Shown: positions 1 through 8,895, counted from the first letter of the stretch. The stretch is DNA of 64,000 bases from Streptomyces zingiberis (GCF_012034935.1 NZ_JAATEN010000001.1:186001-250000), one strand, 5' to 3'. The notes: generated by a model from the letters alone, not told the origin. Made by a program: numbers and translations.

Positions 1-259
1 GGCGCGTCCGGCCCGGTCGCCTTCCTGAAGGCCCATGGCGCCCGGGTAGCCCGGCAGGGTGGGGCGAAACCGGCGCAGATTCTCCGAAAATCCCGAATCG
101 CTCCGAATCTTCTCCAAAACCTCCGAAAGCCGCCGTCCCGGACGGACGCGCCCGGCTCGCCCGCCGGAGCGGGCTCCACCAGGCTGGACGGCGGAGAACT
201 CCGCACAGCCGTTTCCCGCACCACGCACCAGCACCAGCACCACGCACCCGGGAGGGCAC
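1..259. other. Upstream intergenic region, no gene recognised
   Basis: No frame shows a recognisable protein. Positions about 80-130 are less GC-rich than the surroundings (runs such as tctccgaaaatcc), as expected of a promoter region for the SDR gene that starts at 260. A GGAGGG ribosome site lies at 251-256. The first 50 bases could be the tail of a gene cut by the window edge, but this cannot be shown. Confidence 0.4.
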
Positions 260-1015
260 ATGGGCCGCCTGGACGGCAGGACCGCCATCGTCACGGGCGG
301 CGCACGGGGCATCGGCGCCGCCGTCGCCCGGCTGTTCACCGCCGAGGGCGCCGCCGTCCTCGTCGCCGACCTTCTGCGGGAGGAGGGGGAGGCGCTCGCC
401 GGCGAACTGGGCGCCGCCGCCCGCTTCCATCCACTGGACATCACCGGCGAGGACGACTGGTCCGCCGCCGTCGCCGCGGCCGAGGAGGCCTTCGGCCCCG
501 TCTCGGTGCTGGTCAACAATGCCGGGATCGTCGAGTTCGCCACCATCGAGGAGCAGCCGCCGGAGCGCTTCCGCCGGGTGGTGGAGGTCAACCTCTACGG
601 CGCGTGGCTCGGCCTGCGCGCCACCCTGCCCTCCCTGCGCCGGGCGGGCGGCGGCGCGGTCGTCAACGTCTCGTCGACGGCCGGGCTCATGGGCTACGCC
701 AACCTCGCCGCCTACAGCGCGAGCAAGTGGGGCCTGCGCGGGCTGACGAAGGCCGCGGCCCTGGAGCTGGCCCCGGACCGGGTACGGGTCTGCTCCGTCC
801 ACCCCGGCCCCATCGCCACCCCGATGACCAGCGGTTTCGAAGAATCCACCATGACCGGCTCGCAGCCGGTGCCACGCTTCGGGCAGCCGGAGGAGGTGGC
901 GCGGATGATCCTTTTCGTCGCGGCGGACGCCACCTACTCCACCGGTTCGGAGTTCGTCGTGGACGGCGGCGCGACCACGGGCTCGCTGCTGGTGGCCGGG
1001 GGACCGGACAAGTAA
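260..1015 (+). CDS. SDR family oxidoreductase
   Basis: Classical short-chain dehydrogenase/reductase of 251 residues, the usual family size. The Rossmann cofactor motif TGGARGIG is at residues 12-19, the structural NNAG motif at 86-89, and the catalytic Ser139, Tyr152 and Lys156 are all present (YSASK). Asp37 at the end of beta-2 suggests NAD(H) rather than NADP(H). The C-terminal part has the usual PGPIATPM and VDGG elements. The substrate cannot be predicted; closest architecture is 3-alpha-hydroxysteroid or 3-oxoacyl-ACP reductase-like SDRs. The start is the ATG at 260 because GGAGGG lies just upstream and the Rossmann fold begins directly after it; the longer open frame upstream is unsupported. 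Cytosolic, apparently monocistronic. Confidence 0.93.
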   Translation: MGRLDGRTAIVTGGARGIGAAVARLFTAEGAAVLVADLLREEGEALAGELGAAARFHPLDITGEDDWSAAVAAAEEAFGPVSVLVNNAGIVEFATIEEQPPERFRRVVEVNLYGAWLGLRATLPSLRRAGGGAVVNVSSTAGLMGYANLAAYSASKWGLRGLTKAAALELAPDRVRVCSVHPGPIATPMTSGFEESTMTGSQPVPRFGQPEEVARMILFVAADATYSTGSEFVVDGGATTGSLLVAGGPDK

Positions 1016-1162
1016 CCCCCGGGCCGCCCGCGCCGGGCGGGGAACGGCGCCGGGCCGGGAACCCCGCCGGGCCCTCCCAACACGAGAGATGAGGACTCCG
1101 GGAAAGCCGGGGACGGAAACCGGGAACACCACGCGCATCGCGACTCCGACGGGCAGGCCACC

Positions 1163-2521
1163 ATGACCGCAGCAGCACCGTCGCAGGACGTGCTCACCAC
1201 CGACCTCTACGAGGCCACCATGTGCCTCGCCTACCTCCGCGAGGGCATGACCGGCGAGGCCACGTTCAGCCTCTTCGTCCGCCGCGTCCCGCCCGGGCGC
1301 GGCTTCCTGGTGGCCGCCGGCCTGGAGTCCGCCCTGGACCACCTGGCGCGCCTGCGGGTCGGCCCCGCCGAGGTGGCCGCGTTCGCCGCGGTCATGAACC
1401 GTCCGCCGGAGGAGCTGGCCGTGCTGGACGGCCTGGAGTTCCGCGGCGAGGTCCGCGCCGTGCCCGAGGGCCGCGTGGTGCTGGCCGGGGAACCGCTGCT
1501 GGAGGTCACGGCCCCGCTGCCGCAGGCGCAGCTCGCGGAGACGATCCTGCTCAACCAGGTCAGCCACCGGACCGCGGTGGCGGCCAAGGCGGCGCGCTGC
1601 GTCCTCGCGGCGCGGGGCCGCCCGGTCGTCGACTTCGCGCTGCGCCGCACCCACGGCACGGAGGCCGGGCACGCGATGGCGCGGATCGGCGCGCTCACCG
1701 GTTTCGCCGGCACCAGCGACGTCGCCGCGGCGCACCACCTCGGCCTGCCGGCCATCGGCACCATGGCGCACTCCTACATCGAGGCGTACGAGGACGAGGA
1801 GACGGCCTTCCGCGCCTTCGCCCGCGCCCACCCCGGCCCGGTCACCCTGCTGGCCGACACCTACGACACGGAGGAGGGCGTCCGGACCGCCGCCCGGGTC
1901 CTGCGCGACCTGGGCCTCGGGCCCGGCTGCGCCGTCCGGCTCGACAGCGGCGACCTCGGCGAGCTGGCCAGGCGCTCCCGGCGCATCCTCGACGAGGCGG
2001 GGCTGCCCGAGGTGGAGATCACCGTCAGCGGCGGACTGGACGAGTACGCGATCGACCGGCTGGTGCGCTCGGGCGCGCCGATCGACACCTTCGCGGTCGG
2101 CACCAAGGCGGGCGTCGCGGCCGACGCCCCGTATCTGGACTCCGCCTACAAGCTGGTCGCCTACGAGGGCCGCCCGGTGATGAAGCTGTCCCACGCCAAG
2201 GTCACCCGGCCGGCGCCCAAGCAGGTCTTCCGCCGCCCCGGCCTGCGGGACACCCTCGCCCTCCGGGACGAACCGGTGCCGCCCGGGGCGGAACCGCTGC
2301 TGGAGACGGTGATGAGGGACGGACGGCGCACCGGGCCGAAGCCCTCACTCGCCGCCGCGCGGCGCCGCTTCGAGGCGGACCTGGCCCAACTCCCGGAGGC
2401 GGCGCGCCGGATCGACGATCCGGAACCACCGGAGGCGCAGATCTCCGGTCCGCTCAGCCGCCTCACCGACGAGGTCCGCGGCCGTCTCGAACGGCGGATG
2501 GCGGCCCTGAGGGAGCGCTGA
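1163..2521 (+). CDS. pncB: Nicotinate phosphoribosyltransferase
   Basis: 452-residue enzyme of NAD salvage: nicotinate + PRPP + ATP gives nicotinate mononucleotide. The N-terminus LLTTDLYEATM-type segment (here LTTDLYEATMCLAY), the RRTHGTEAGHAMARIG segment, the AHSYIEAY segment carrying the family histidine, and the VRLDSGDLGELAR and VGTKAG phosphate-binding segments are typical of the bacterial enzyme. Length is normal for the actinobacterial form. The ATG at 1163 is the first start in the conserved frame; no strong ribosome site is visible before it. The gene stands alone between the SDR gene and the M28 peptidase. Cytosolic. Confidence 0.93.
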   Translation: MTAAAPSQDVLTTDLYEATMCLAYLREGMTGEATFSLFVRRVPPGRGFLVAAGLESALDHLARLRVGPAEVAAFAAVMNRPPEELAVLDGLEFRGEVRAVPEGRVVLAGEPLLEVTAPLPQAQLAETILLNQVSHRTAVAAKAARCVLAARGRPVVDFALRRTHGTEAGHAMARIGALTGFAGTSDVAAAHHLGLPAIGTMAHSYIEAYEDEETAFRAFARAHPGPVTLLADTYDTEEGVRTAARVLRDLGLGPGCAVRLDSGDLGELARRSRRILDEAGLPEVEITVSGGLDEYAIDRLVRSGAPIDTFAVGTKAGVAADAPYLDSAYKLVAYEGRPVMKLSHAKVTRPAPKQVFRRPGLRDTLALRDEPVPPGAEPLLETVMRDGRRTGPKPSLAAARRRFEADLAQLPEAARRIDDPEPPEAQISGPLSRLTDEVRGRLERRMAALRER

Positions 2522-2532
2522 GAGACCCCACC

Positions 2533-2597
2533 CGCCGGTCCCACGCGCCGGTCCCACGCGCCGGTCCCACGCGCCGGTCCCACGCGCCGGTCCCACG
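2533..2597. repeat. 13-bp tandem repeat, five copies
   Basis: Unit cgccggtcccacg repeated head to tail five times without mismatch, starting 12 bases after the pncB stop codon. It lies in the 284-base intergenic region before the M28 peptidase gene. The rest of that region contains a likely -10 (taggtt near 2690). Confidence 0.95.
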
Positions 2598-2805
2598 CGC
2601 CGCCCCGGGCGGGCCGCCGGTCACGGTCGCGCGCCGGAGAATTCCAGGTCATCGCGTCCCGCCCGTTCCCAAACAGGCCCTGCTCTCGTTAGGTTCCCTC
2701 TCACACCCACCGTCCGCATCACGGAGCTGTGCCACCGGATGCCGGACGGTCGTCGTGCTGCCGACCGCCCCCCATCGGCACCGCCCACTGCCGGAAGGAA
2801 CGTCC

Positions 2806-4362
2806 GTGGATGCACGCCACTCCCGCCGGGCGATAGCGGCTCTGGCCGCCACCGCCCTGGCCACCCCGCTGCTGCTGGCGGCGGCCTCCCCCGCCGCGGC
2901 CAAGCCCGACCCGGGCCGCAAGGCGCAGGTCCTCGCCAAGAAGCTGGTCACCCAGTCCTCGGCCAAGAGCGCCCACAGCCACCTCAAGCGCTTCCAGGCC
3001 ATCGCCGACGCGAACGACGGCCACCGCGCCGCGGGCTCCCCGGGGTACGACGCCTCCGCCGCGTACGTGTACCAGCTCCTGAAGAAGGCCGGTTACCAGG
3101 TCTCCTACAACACCTTCGACTTCGTCTACACGGAGACCCTCGCCGAGAAGCTCTCCGTGCTCTCCCCGAACGCGCGGGACGTCGAGGTCGCGGCCATGAC
3201 GTACACCACGAGCACCCCCGAGGGGGGCATCGAGGCCGCCGTCGCCGCCGTCCCGGTGGACGCGGACGGGACCACCGGCTGCACCTCCGGTGACTACGCC
3301 GGGCAGGACTTCACCGGGAAGATCGCGCTGATCCAGCGCGGCGGCTGCACCTTCGGCGAGAAGCAGGCGGCCGCGGCCGACGCGGGCGCCGAAGCCGCGA
3401 TCATCTACAACAACACCGACGGCGCCCTCAACGGGACGCTCGGCGACGCGGCCGTCGGCCGCATCCCCACCGGTGGCATCACCCAGCAGGCGGGCGAGGC
3501 GCTCGCCGCCGAGGTGGCGCAGGGCGAGGTACGGGTCGCTTACGAGATCCGCGCCCTGCAGGAGGACCGCACCACCAGCAACGTCATCGCGGAGACCAAG
3601 GGAGGGAAGGCCGCCGACACGGTGATGCTCGGCGCCCACCTCGACTCCGTCGCCGAGGGGCCCGGCATCAACGACAACGGCTCCGGCTCGGCCGGCCTGC
3701 TGGAAGTCGCCCTGAAGCTGGCCAAGACCAACGAGAAGCCCGCCAACAAGGTCCGCTTCGCCTGGTGGTCGGCGGAGGAACTGGGACTCCAGGGCTCCGA
3801 ACGCTACGTCGCCGGCCTCACCGACGCCCAGCGCGAGCAGATCCGGCTGTACCTCAACTTCGACATGATCGCCTCACCCAACTACGGCCTCTTCGTCTAC
3901 GACGGCGACGACTCCGACGGGGTGGGCGCCGGTCCCGGCCCCGAGGGCTCCGCCCAGCTGGAGCGCCAGATCACCGACTTCCTCGACAAGCGCGGCATCC
4001 CGCACGCGGGCACCGACTTCACCGGCCGCTCCGACTACGGCCCGTTCATCGAGGTCGGCATCCCCTCCGGCGGCACGTTCACCGGCGCGGAGGGCATCAA
4101 GACGGAGAAGCAGGCCGAGATGTTCGGCGGCGAGGCCGGGGTCGCCTACGACCCGTGCTACCACCAGGCGTGCGACGACCTCTCGAACATCGACATGAAG
4201 GCGTTCGACGTCAACATCGACATCATCGCCAACGCCGTGGGCACCTACGCGCACGACCTGAGCCCTCTCACCCGCACGGTGGAGACCGTCCCCACCGACG
4301 GTGACGCGGGCAGCGGCGGCGGTCTGCACGACGGGCACGCGGACCACCGCCCCACCGAGTGA
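2806..4362 (+). CDS. Secreted M28 family aminopeptidase with PA domain
   Basis: 518-residue exported zinc aminopeptidase. A signal peptide covers about residues 1-31 (RRAIAALAATAL... ending SPAAA|K). A protease-associated (PA) domain sits at about 125-240, with the IALIQRGGCTFGEK segment. The M28 catalytic domain follows: HLD (first metal-ligand pair), INDNGSGSAG, SAEELGLQG, NFDMIAS and CYHQACDD supply the two-zinc site and general base, as in Streptomyces griseus aminopeptidase. The start chosen is GTG 2806, with GGAAGGA 8 bases upstream and the signal peptide directly after; the much longer in-frame ORF runs over pncB and is a shadow. Expected role: removal of N-terminal residues from extracellular peptides. 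Confidence 0.93.
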   Translation: MDARHSRRAIAALAATALATPLLLAAASPAAAKPDPGRKAQVLAKKLVTQSSAKSAHSHLKRFQAIADANDGHRAAGSPGYDASAAYVYQLLKKAGYQVSYNTFDFVYTETLAEKLSVLSPNARDVEVAAMTYTTSTPEGGIEAAVAAVPVDADGTTGCTSGDYAGQDFTGKIALIQRGGCTFGEKQAAAADAGAEAAIIYNNTDGALNGTLGDAAVGRIPTGGITQQAGEALAAEVAQGEVRVAYEIRALQEDRTTSNVIAETKGGKAADTVMLGAHLDSVAEGPGINDNGSGSAGLLEVALKLAKTNEKPANKVRFAWWSAEELGLQGSERYVAGLTDAQREQIRLYLNFDMIASPNYGLFVYDGDDSDGVGAGPGPEGSAQLERQITDFLDKRGIPHAGTDFTGRSDYGPFIEVGIPSGGTFTGAEGIKTEKQAEMFGGEAGVAYDPCYHQACDDLSNIDMKAFDVNIDIIANAVGTYAHDLSPLTRTVETVPTDGDAGSGGGLHDGHADHRPTE

Positions 4363-4414
4363 CACCACCGGGCGGCGTCACCGGGTGACCCCGGCGGCGC
4401 CGGCGCTTCCCGGG

Positions 4415-4448
4415 CCGCGGGCGCCGGATCACACTCCGGCGCCCGCGG
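4415..4448 (+). terminator. Terminator hairpin after M28 gene
   Basis: Perfect 13-bp stem (4415-4427 with 4436-4448) and 8-base loop, 53 bases after the stop codon. No T tract, as is usual in Streptomyces. The following bases to 4661 contain two copies of cccctttgca and two of cttctccacgg but no gene. Confidence 0.7.
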
Positions 4449-4661
4449 CGCGCCCCCGCCTCTCCACAGCCCCTTTGCATCACCCCTTTGCACCGCCGCT
4501 TCTCCACGGACCCTTCTCCACGGCCCCCTCGCCACCGTCCGCGAGACGCCGCGCCCCGTCCCGGGCCCGCGCCGTGGACCGCCCGCCCGCCCGCAGCCCC
4601 GGGAGCCGAATCGGCCGGGCCGTCCGGGACCGCGAGGCTGCGCCCGCACCACCCGGCCCGG

Positions 4662-4667
4662 TAGGCT
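4662..4667 (+). promoter_or_regulatory. -10 element of a leaderless promoter
   Basis: TAGGCT with 6 bases to the GTG start at 4674, so transcription should begin at the start codon itself. Confidence 0.6.
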
Positions 4668-4673
4668 TTCCGT

Positions 4674-4970
4674 GTGATCTTCAAGCGCATCGGAAACGGG
4701 CGGCCGTACCCGGACCACGGCCGGGACAGCACCCGCCAGTGGGCGGACGTCGCACCCCGGCCGGTCCGCCTCGACCAGCTGGTGACGACCAAGGGACAGC
4801 TCGACCTGGAGACCCTCCTCGCCGAGGACTCCACGTTCTACGGCGATCTCTTCGCCCACGTCGTGAAGTGGCAGGGCGACCTCTACCTGGAGGACGGGCT
4901 GCACCGCGCGGTCCGCGCCGCGCTCCAGCAGCGGCAGGTGCTCCACGCCCGGGTGCTGGAACTCGACTGA
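4674..4970 (+). CDS. Conserved actinobacterial 98-aa protein (VapB-like by automatic annotation)
   Basis: 98 residues, soluble, no signal peptide. Begins with FKRIGNG and contains RLDQLVTTKGQLDLETLLAEDSTFYGD in pieces typical of a protein that is nearly invariant across Streptomyces. From memory, pipelines label its orthologues VapB-family antitoxin, but no PIN-domain toxin is encoded next to it, so the toxin-antitoxin role is doubtful. GTG 4674 is chosen because the leaderless -10 element ends 6 bases before it and the conserved protein begins here. It is followed after 108 bases by the LytR_C gene, which has its own promoter. Function unknown. Confidence 0.85.
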   Translation: MIFKRIGNGRPYPDHGRDSTRQWADVAPRPVRLDQLVTTKGQLDLETLLAEDSTFYGDLFAHVVKWQGDLYLEDGLHRAVRAALQQRQVLHARVLELD

Positions 4971-5066
4971 ACAGGCGGCCCGTGAGCCGCGGGAGCGGCT
5001 GCACCGTTCGGGTTGCGCGGTCCGCCACTCGTTGATCCTTTAGTAGGCAGAAATGACCACCCGCAC

Positions 5067-5072
5067 TACGCT
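5067..5072 (+). promoter_or_regulatory. -10 element of a leaderless promoter
   Basis: TACGCT with 6 bases to the ATG at 5079; no ribosome site is present between them. Confidence 0.55.
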
Positions 5073-5078
5073 GCGCCC

Positions 5079-5846
5079 ATGAGCATGCTCACACCTCCCG
5101 GCATGGGCGGGAAATACCGCGTCACGGGCACCACGTTCCCGCGGATGCGCAGGCCACGGCATCGCCGGGCGGTCCTCGCGGCCGTCGGCGCCACCGCGGC
5201 GGTTTCCCTCGTCGGGTGGGGGACGGTGCAGGCCGTGGACATCTTCACGGGCGGCGGCGGACCGGCGGCCCGGGCGGCCGTCGGCGACAAGAACTGCACC
5301 GCGCGGCAGGCCACAGCGTCTCCGGCGTCTCCGGCGCCCGTGGCCCTGCCCGAACCGGGCGAGATCACGGTCAACGTCTACAACGCCACGACCGAGAGCG
5401 GCCTGGCCAAGAAGACGGCGAAGGCGCTGGAGAAGCGCGGCTTCACCATCGGCGAGATCGACAACGCGCCCGCCGAGTACGACAAGAAGGTCAAGGACAC
5501 CGCGCTGCTGCTGAGCGGCCCCGGCGCGGGCAAGGCCCCCGAGGTGCTCGGCGCCCATGTCACCGACGCCCGGACCGAACAGGCCCGGGACGGCGACCGG
5601 GACAGCGGGGACGGCGGCGGCGACGGCGCGAAGAAGCAGCCGGCCGAGGGGAACGCCAAGGGCGACAAGAGCGGAACCCCGGATGAGACCGGGGACGCCG
5701 GGGACGCCGGGAAGGCCAAGGGCTCCAAGGCGGAGATCGACTTCATCATCGGCGAGGCGTTCACCGGGCTGGCGCCCGAGAGCAAGGCCACGAAGACCGT
5801 CGCCGCCCTGGCCGAGCCCTCGCCCCGTCCGTCCTCCCGCTGCTGA
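5079..5846 (+). CDS. LytR C-terminal domain protein, membrane anchored
   Basis: 255 residues. A short basic cytoplasmic N-terminus (MRRPRHRR at about 24-31) is followed by one membrane segment (about 32-52), then an extracytoplasmic LytR_C domain (ITVNVYNATTESGLAKKTAK at about 97-116 through GPGAGKAPEVLG). Such domains accompany cell-wall glycopolymer ligases, although the catalytic LCP domain is absent. After about residue 165 comes a low-complexity Asp/Gly/Lys-rich insert, then a short conserved-looking end containing IDFIIGEAFTGLAP. The ATG at 5079 fits the leaderless promoter and the membrane topology. Convergent with upp; the two share a strong terminator. Confidence 0.85.
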   Translation: MSMLTPPGMGGKYRVTGTTFPRMRRPRHRRAVLAAVGATAAVSLVGWGTVQAVDIFTGGGGPAARAAVGDKNCTARQATASPASPAPVALPEPGEITVNVYNATTESGLAKKTAKALEKRGFTIGEIDNAPAEYDKKVKDTALLLSGPGAGKAPEVLGAHVTDARTEQARDGDRDSGDGGGDGAKKQPAEGNAKGDKSGTPDETGDAGDAGKAKGSKAEIDFIIGEAFTGLAPESKATKTVAALAEPSPRPSSRC

Positions 5847-5883
5847 CCCGCACGCGCGCACCGGCGGCCGCCCCCTCGCGGCG

Positions 5884-5926
5884 CCGTGGAGCCCGCCGCC
5901 CCGGGCCGGGGCGGCGGGCTCCACGG
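5884..5926. terminator. Bidirectional terminator between LytR_C gene and upp
   Basis: Perfect 19-bp inverted repeat (5884-5902 with 5908-5926) around a 5-base loop, placed between two convergent genes. Confidence 0.85.
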
Positions 5927-5940
5927 GCACCGGCCGGAGG

Positions 5941-6579
5941 TCAGCCCTCGGCGATGCCGTACATACGGTCGCCCGCGTCACCCAGCCCGGGGACGATGTA
6001 GCCGTTCTCGTTGAGCCGCTCGTCCACCGCGGCCGTCACGACCGTCACCGGGGCCCCGTCGAGTTCCCGCTCCATCAGCTCCACGCCCTCCGGCGCGGCC
6101 AGCAGGCAGAGCGCGGTGACGTCGTCCGCGCCGCGCGAGATCAGCTCGCCGATGGCGGCGATCAGCGTGCCACCGGTCGCGAGCATCGGGTCCAGAACGT
6201 AGACCTGACGGCCCGAGAGGTCGTCGGGCATCCGGGTGGCGTAGGTGGAGGCGCGCAACGTCTCCTCGTCACGGACCATGCCCAGGAAGCCCACCTCTGC
6301 GGTGGGGAGCAGCCGAACCATGCCCTCCAGCATCCCGAGGCCGGCCCGCAGGATCGGCACGACCAGCGGCCGCGGGTGGGAGAGGCGGACCCCGCTCGTG
6401 GTGGTGACCGGGGTCTCGATGCCGACCTGTTCGGTGCGCACGTCGCGCGTGGCCTCGTAGGCGAGCAGGGTCACCAGTTCGTCGGCGAGCCGCCGGAAGG
6501 TGGGGGAATCGGTGCGCTTGTCGCGCAGTGTGGTGAGTTTGTGCGCCACCAGCGGGTGGTCGACGACGTGGATCCGCAT
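5941..6579 (-). CDS. upp: Uracil phosphoribosyltransferase
   Basis: 212-residue pyrimidine-salvage enzyme: uracil + PRPP gives UMP. The N-terminus [16 protein letters not shown] is the standard start of the actinobacterial enzyme. PRPP loop [12 protein letters not shown] and the uracil-binding end [14 protein letters not shown] are intact, as are [10 protein letters not shown] and the flexible-loop region [11 protein letters not shown]. The start at 6579 is preceded by a -10 element at 7 bases and no ribosome site, which suggests a leaderless message. Cytosolic and monocistronic. Confidence 0.96.
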   Translation of the reverse strand: MRIHVVDHPLVAHKLTTLRDKRTDSPTFRRLADELVTLLAYEATRDVRTEQVGIETPVTTTSGVRLSHPRPLVVPILRAGLGMLEGMVRLLPTAEVGFLGMVRDEETLRASTYATRMPDDLSGRQVYVLDPMLATGGTLIAAIGELISRGADDVTALCLLAAPEGVELMERELDGAPVTVVTAAVDERLNENGYIVPGLGDAGDRMYGIAEG

Positions 6580-6586
6580 GACGACG

Positions 6587-6592
6587 ACACTA
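6587..6592 (-). promoter_or_regulatory. -10 element of leaderless upp promoter
   Basis: TAGTGT on the minus strand with 7 bases to the upp ATG. Confidence 0.55.
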
Positions 6593-6801
6593 ACCGACCC
6601 CGTCCGGGTGCCCGGCCGGGCACCGTTCCCGGCGCCCGCCCGGGGGGTTCCGCGCGGGCGCGAGTGCCCGTCCGCCCCTGCCCGTTCGCATCTTTCGGCC
6701 CGTCCGGGGAAGGTGGGAGGGATCTCCCCGGGTCCGGTCCCGGGGGCGGCGTCGCCGCAGGGGCGGTGCCGGGATCGGTGTGAATGGGGATGGTTTCTGC
6801 C

Positions 6802-6999
6802 ATGGCGGACCGTGACCGCGACACCAAGGAGGCGGACCGGGCGGCGCCGGAGGGCGGCGTCACGGCCCGGCGCCGGCGGCGCGCCCAGTTCCTGCGCGAA
6901 TTGCACGAGGCCAGGGAACTGCGCGACCGGGTGCAGCCACGACGCGCCCGGGCCGCCCGGATGCGCCAGCAGATGAGGATGCGCACCTTCCGCTGGTAG
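6802..6999 (+). CDS. Small basic protein of unknown function
   Basis: 65 residues, very rich in Arg, with a predicted helical stretch [20 protein letters not shown] and a C-terminal end [11 protein letters not shown]. No membrane segment. It lies divergently from upp and upstream of the TadA-associated gene, where Streptomyces genomes carry a small conserved gene. Three in-frame ATGs exist (6784, 6790, 6802); 6802 is preferred because GGGGATGG lies about 10 bases upstream. Function not recognised; the charge pattern would suit nucleic-acid or ribosome binding, which is only inference. Confidence 0.65.
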   Translation: MADRDRDTKEADRAAPEGGVTARRRRRAQFLRELHEARELRDRVQPRRARAARMRQQMRMRTFRW

Positions 7000-7263
7000 C
7001 GGGGTGCGAGGGCCCCCCGGCACGGACCGGCGGGGCCCCTCACCCCCGCACCGTCCTGCCGTTTCCGTTCATTCATCGCCGGGCTCCGAACGGGTTCGAT
7101 CAGGCTCGATAAGGGTCCGATCAAAGGACTGGCGCACGACGCACAGTCGAAGACCTCTCACAATGGCGCTCTTTCTGCCACGATTCCGAGTGGACGGGAC
7201 AGCGGGCACGGACCGCGGGCCCGTCCGTCCCGGCACACGCCTATGACCAGTGGGAGAGTCACG

Positions 7264-7788
7264 GTGTACTTCGCCGCACTGCTCGCGCGCACCGAAGACG
7301 GGTGGGAAGCGAGCGACACAGAGCTCGACGACGTGGAGTCCCTGGCCGATCTGATGGATCTGGCCCGTGGGGCATCGACCGACGACGACACGGTGATCGC
7401 CTACATCGAACAGGAGGACGCCTGGTTCGGCCTCCTGCGGGTGGACGGTGAGGAGGACCCGCGCATCTTCGTCTCCGACGCGGCGGCCGCCGCACGCAGC
7501 TCGTACGGCGAGATCCTCCTCACCGACGAACTGCTCGGCAGGGACCCGGACGACCTCGACGACCTCGTCGATCTCGACGGCACGGAGGACGGCGAACCGG
7601 ACGGGGACTTCGGCGCGGACACGCCCGGCGCCGACGGCGACACCGTGCCCCCGGGCCCGATCGGGGACACCCTGGTCCTGGATGACCTGGGGATGGCCGA
7701 GAAGGAACTGCTGGCCCTGGAAGGCGACGCGCTGGGCGCCATCGCCGACGCGCTGGGATGCGTGGACGTCCTGGAGGCGGTCCGCTGA
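7264..7788 (+). CDS. tRNA adenosine deaminase-associated protein
   Basis: 174 residues, strongly acidic, beginning with YFAALLARTEDGWEASD, the conserved N-terminus of the actinobacterial family encoded next to tadA. A second conserved block is VIAYIEQEDAWFGLLRVDGE. The middle (about 105-145) is Asp/Gly-rich linker, and the C-terminal helix ends DALGCVDVLEAVR. The GTG at 7264 is chosen over ATG 7243 because GGGAGAG stands 5-6 bases before it. tadA follows, suggesting joint expression. The biochemical role is unknown; association with TadA is inferred from constant gene neighbourhood. Confidence 0.9.
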   Translation: MYFAALLARTEDGWEASDTELDDVESLADLMDLARGASTDDDTVIAYIEQEDAWFGLLRVDGEEDPRIFVSDAAAAARSSYGEILLTDELLGRDPDDLDDLVDLDGTEDGEPDGDFGADTPGADGDTVPPGPIGDTLVLDDLGMAEKELLALEGDALGAIADALGCVDVLEAVR

Positions 7789-7846
7789 CCGGAGGGGCGC
7801 CCGGCCCCGGGCACGGCCGGACCCGCGCCTGACCGACACTGTCCCC

Positions 7847-8608
7847 ATGGACGCCCGCTCCCCCCGAGAGCCCACCGGCCGGGACACCACCCCCGGCCCC
7901 GGGGCCCCGCTCCGGGGCCACACCCCGGGCGGCGCCCGGCCCGCCGCCCCCGGTCCCGGCTCCGGCTCCGGCTCCGGCTCCGCTGAACAGGACCCCGCCG
8001 CCGGGGACACCACCACCGGGGCACCCGCCACCGAGGACACCGCCGCCCGGGCCGGCCGGCCCGGGCGCGACGCGGCGCCCGCCGGCGCCTCCGAACCCGT
8101 GCCCGAACCCGCGCCCGATCCCGCGCCCGATCCGGTGCGCGACCGCTGGCGGGAACCCATGCGGCTGGCCCTCTCCGAAGCCGTCCGCGCGCCCCGCACG
8201 GGGGACGTACCGGTGGGCGCCGTCGTGCTCGGTCCCGACGGCGCCGTCCTCGGACGGGGACGCAACGAGCGCGAGGCCGTGGGCGACCCGACGGCGCACG
8301 CGGAGGTCCTCGCGCTCCGCGAGGCGGCGCGCGCCCGCGGGGAGTGGCGGCTGACCGGCTGCACCCTGGTGGTGACCCTCGAACCCTGCACGATGTGCGC
8401 GGGCGCGGCGGTCCTCGCCCGCGTCGACCGGATCGTCATCGGGGCGGCCGACGCCAAGGCCGGTGCCGCCGGCTCGCTGTGGGACGTCGTCCGCGACCGC
8501 CGGCTCAACCACCGGCCGGAGGTGATCCACGGTGTGCTCGCCGAGGAGTGCGCCGCGCCGCTGACCCGCTTCTTCCGCTCGGGCCGGCGCCCCGGCCCCC
8601 GGACCTGA
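7847..8608 (+). CDS. tadA: tRNA-specific adenosine(34) deaminase TadA, with possible long N-terminal extension
   Basis: Converts A34 to inosine in tRNA-Arg(ACG), a gene for which is present at 18460-18532. The deaminase core spans the last 150 residues: HAEVLAL holds the zinc-binding His and catalytic Glu, PCTMC the two zinc cysteines, and DVVRDRRLNHRPEV is the typical end. Ahead of the core lie about 100 residues of Pro/Ala/Gly/Ser-rich sequence (GSGSGSGS, PEPAPDPAPDP). The feature begins at ATG 7847, the first methionine after the upstream gene, but no ribosome site is visible there. The alternative ATG 8159 has GGCGGGA 5 bases upstream and would give a normal 149-residue enzyme. The end is certain, the start is not. 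Confidence 0.85.
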   Translation: MDARSPREPTGRDTTPGPGAPLRGHTPGGARPAAPGPGSGSGSGSAEQDPAAGDTTTGAPATEDTAARAGRPGRDAAPAGASEPVPEPAPDPAPDPVRDRWREPMRLALSEAVRAPRTGDVPVGAVVLGPDGAVLGRGRNEREAVGDPTAHAEVLALREAARARGEWRLTGCTLVVTLEPCTMCAGAAVLARVDRIVIGAADAKAGAAGSLWDVVRDRRLNHRPEVIHGVLAEECAAPLTRFFRSGRRPGPRT

Positions 8609-8771
8609 CACCCCCGAGGCACCGGGGGCGCGGCACCGGGGGCGGGGGCCCGGGGGCGGGGGCCCGGGGGCGCGGCCCGGGGGCGCCCCGCCCCTCCGGG
8701 GCACAGGGCTCCCGGGAGGCCTCCGGGAACCGGATTTCGGTCAGCGGCGCCCCTCCGCTAAGCTCTCTCTC

Positions 8772-8857
8772 GGTAGCGTGTCCGAGCGGCCGAAGGAGCT
8801 CGCCTCGAAAGCGAGTGTGGGGCAACCCACCGAGGGTTCAAATCCCTCCGCTACCGC
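8772..8857 (+). tRNA. tRNA-Ser(CGA)
   Basis: 86 nt, acceptor stem ggtagcg/cgctacc, discriminator G, long variable arm typical of class II tRNA-Ser, anticodon CGA reading UCG, T-loop ggttcaaatcc. CCA is not encoded. A TAAGCT -10-like hexamer lies at about 8757-8762. Confidence 0.97.
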
Positions 8858-8866
8858 AGGTGGAAG

Positions 8867-8895
8867 GGGCGCCCGGTCCGGTGGACCGGGCGCCC
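8867..8895 (+). terminator. Terminator of tRNA-Ser(CGA)
   Basis: Perfect 13-bp stem (8867-8879 with 8883-8895), 3-base loop and a following TTT, nine bases after the tRNA. Confidence 0.85.

Noticed and set aside
1222-2805. Upstream part of the long frame that contains the M28 gene
   Set aside because: Overlaps pncB in another frame, and the M28 signal peptide and ribosome site fix the start at 2806.
4674-4970. Toxin-antitoxin module based on VapB-like naming
   Set aside because: No PIN-domain or other toxin gene on either side.
8159-8608. Annotating tadA only from ATG 8159
   Set aside because: Not excluded, but the patterned in-frame codons upstream led to the longer call; the alternative is recorded in the entry.
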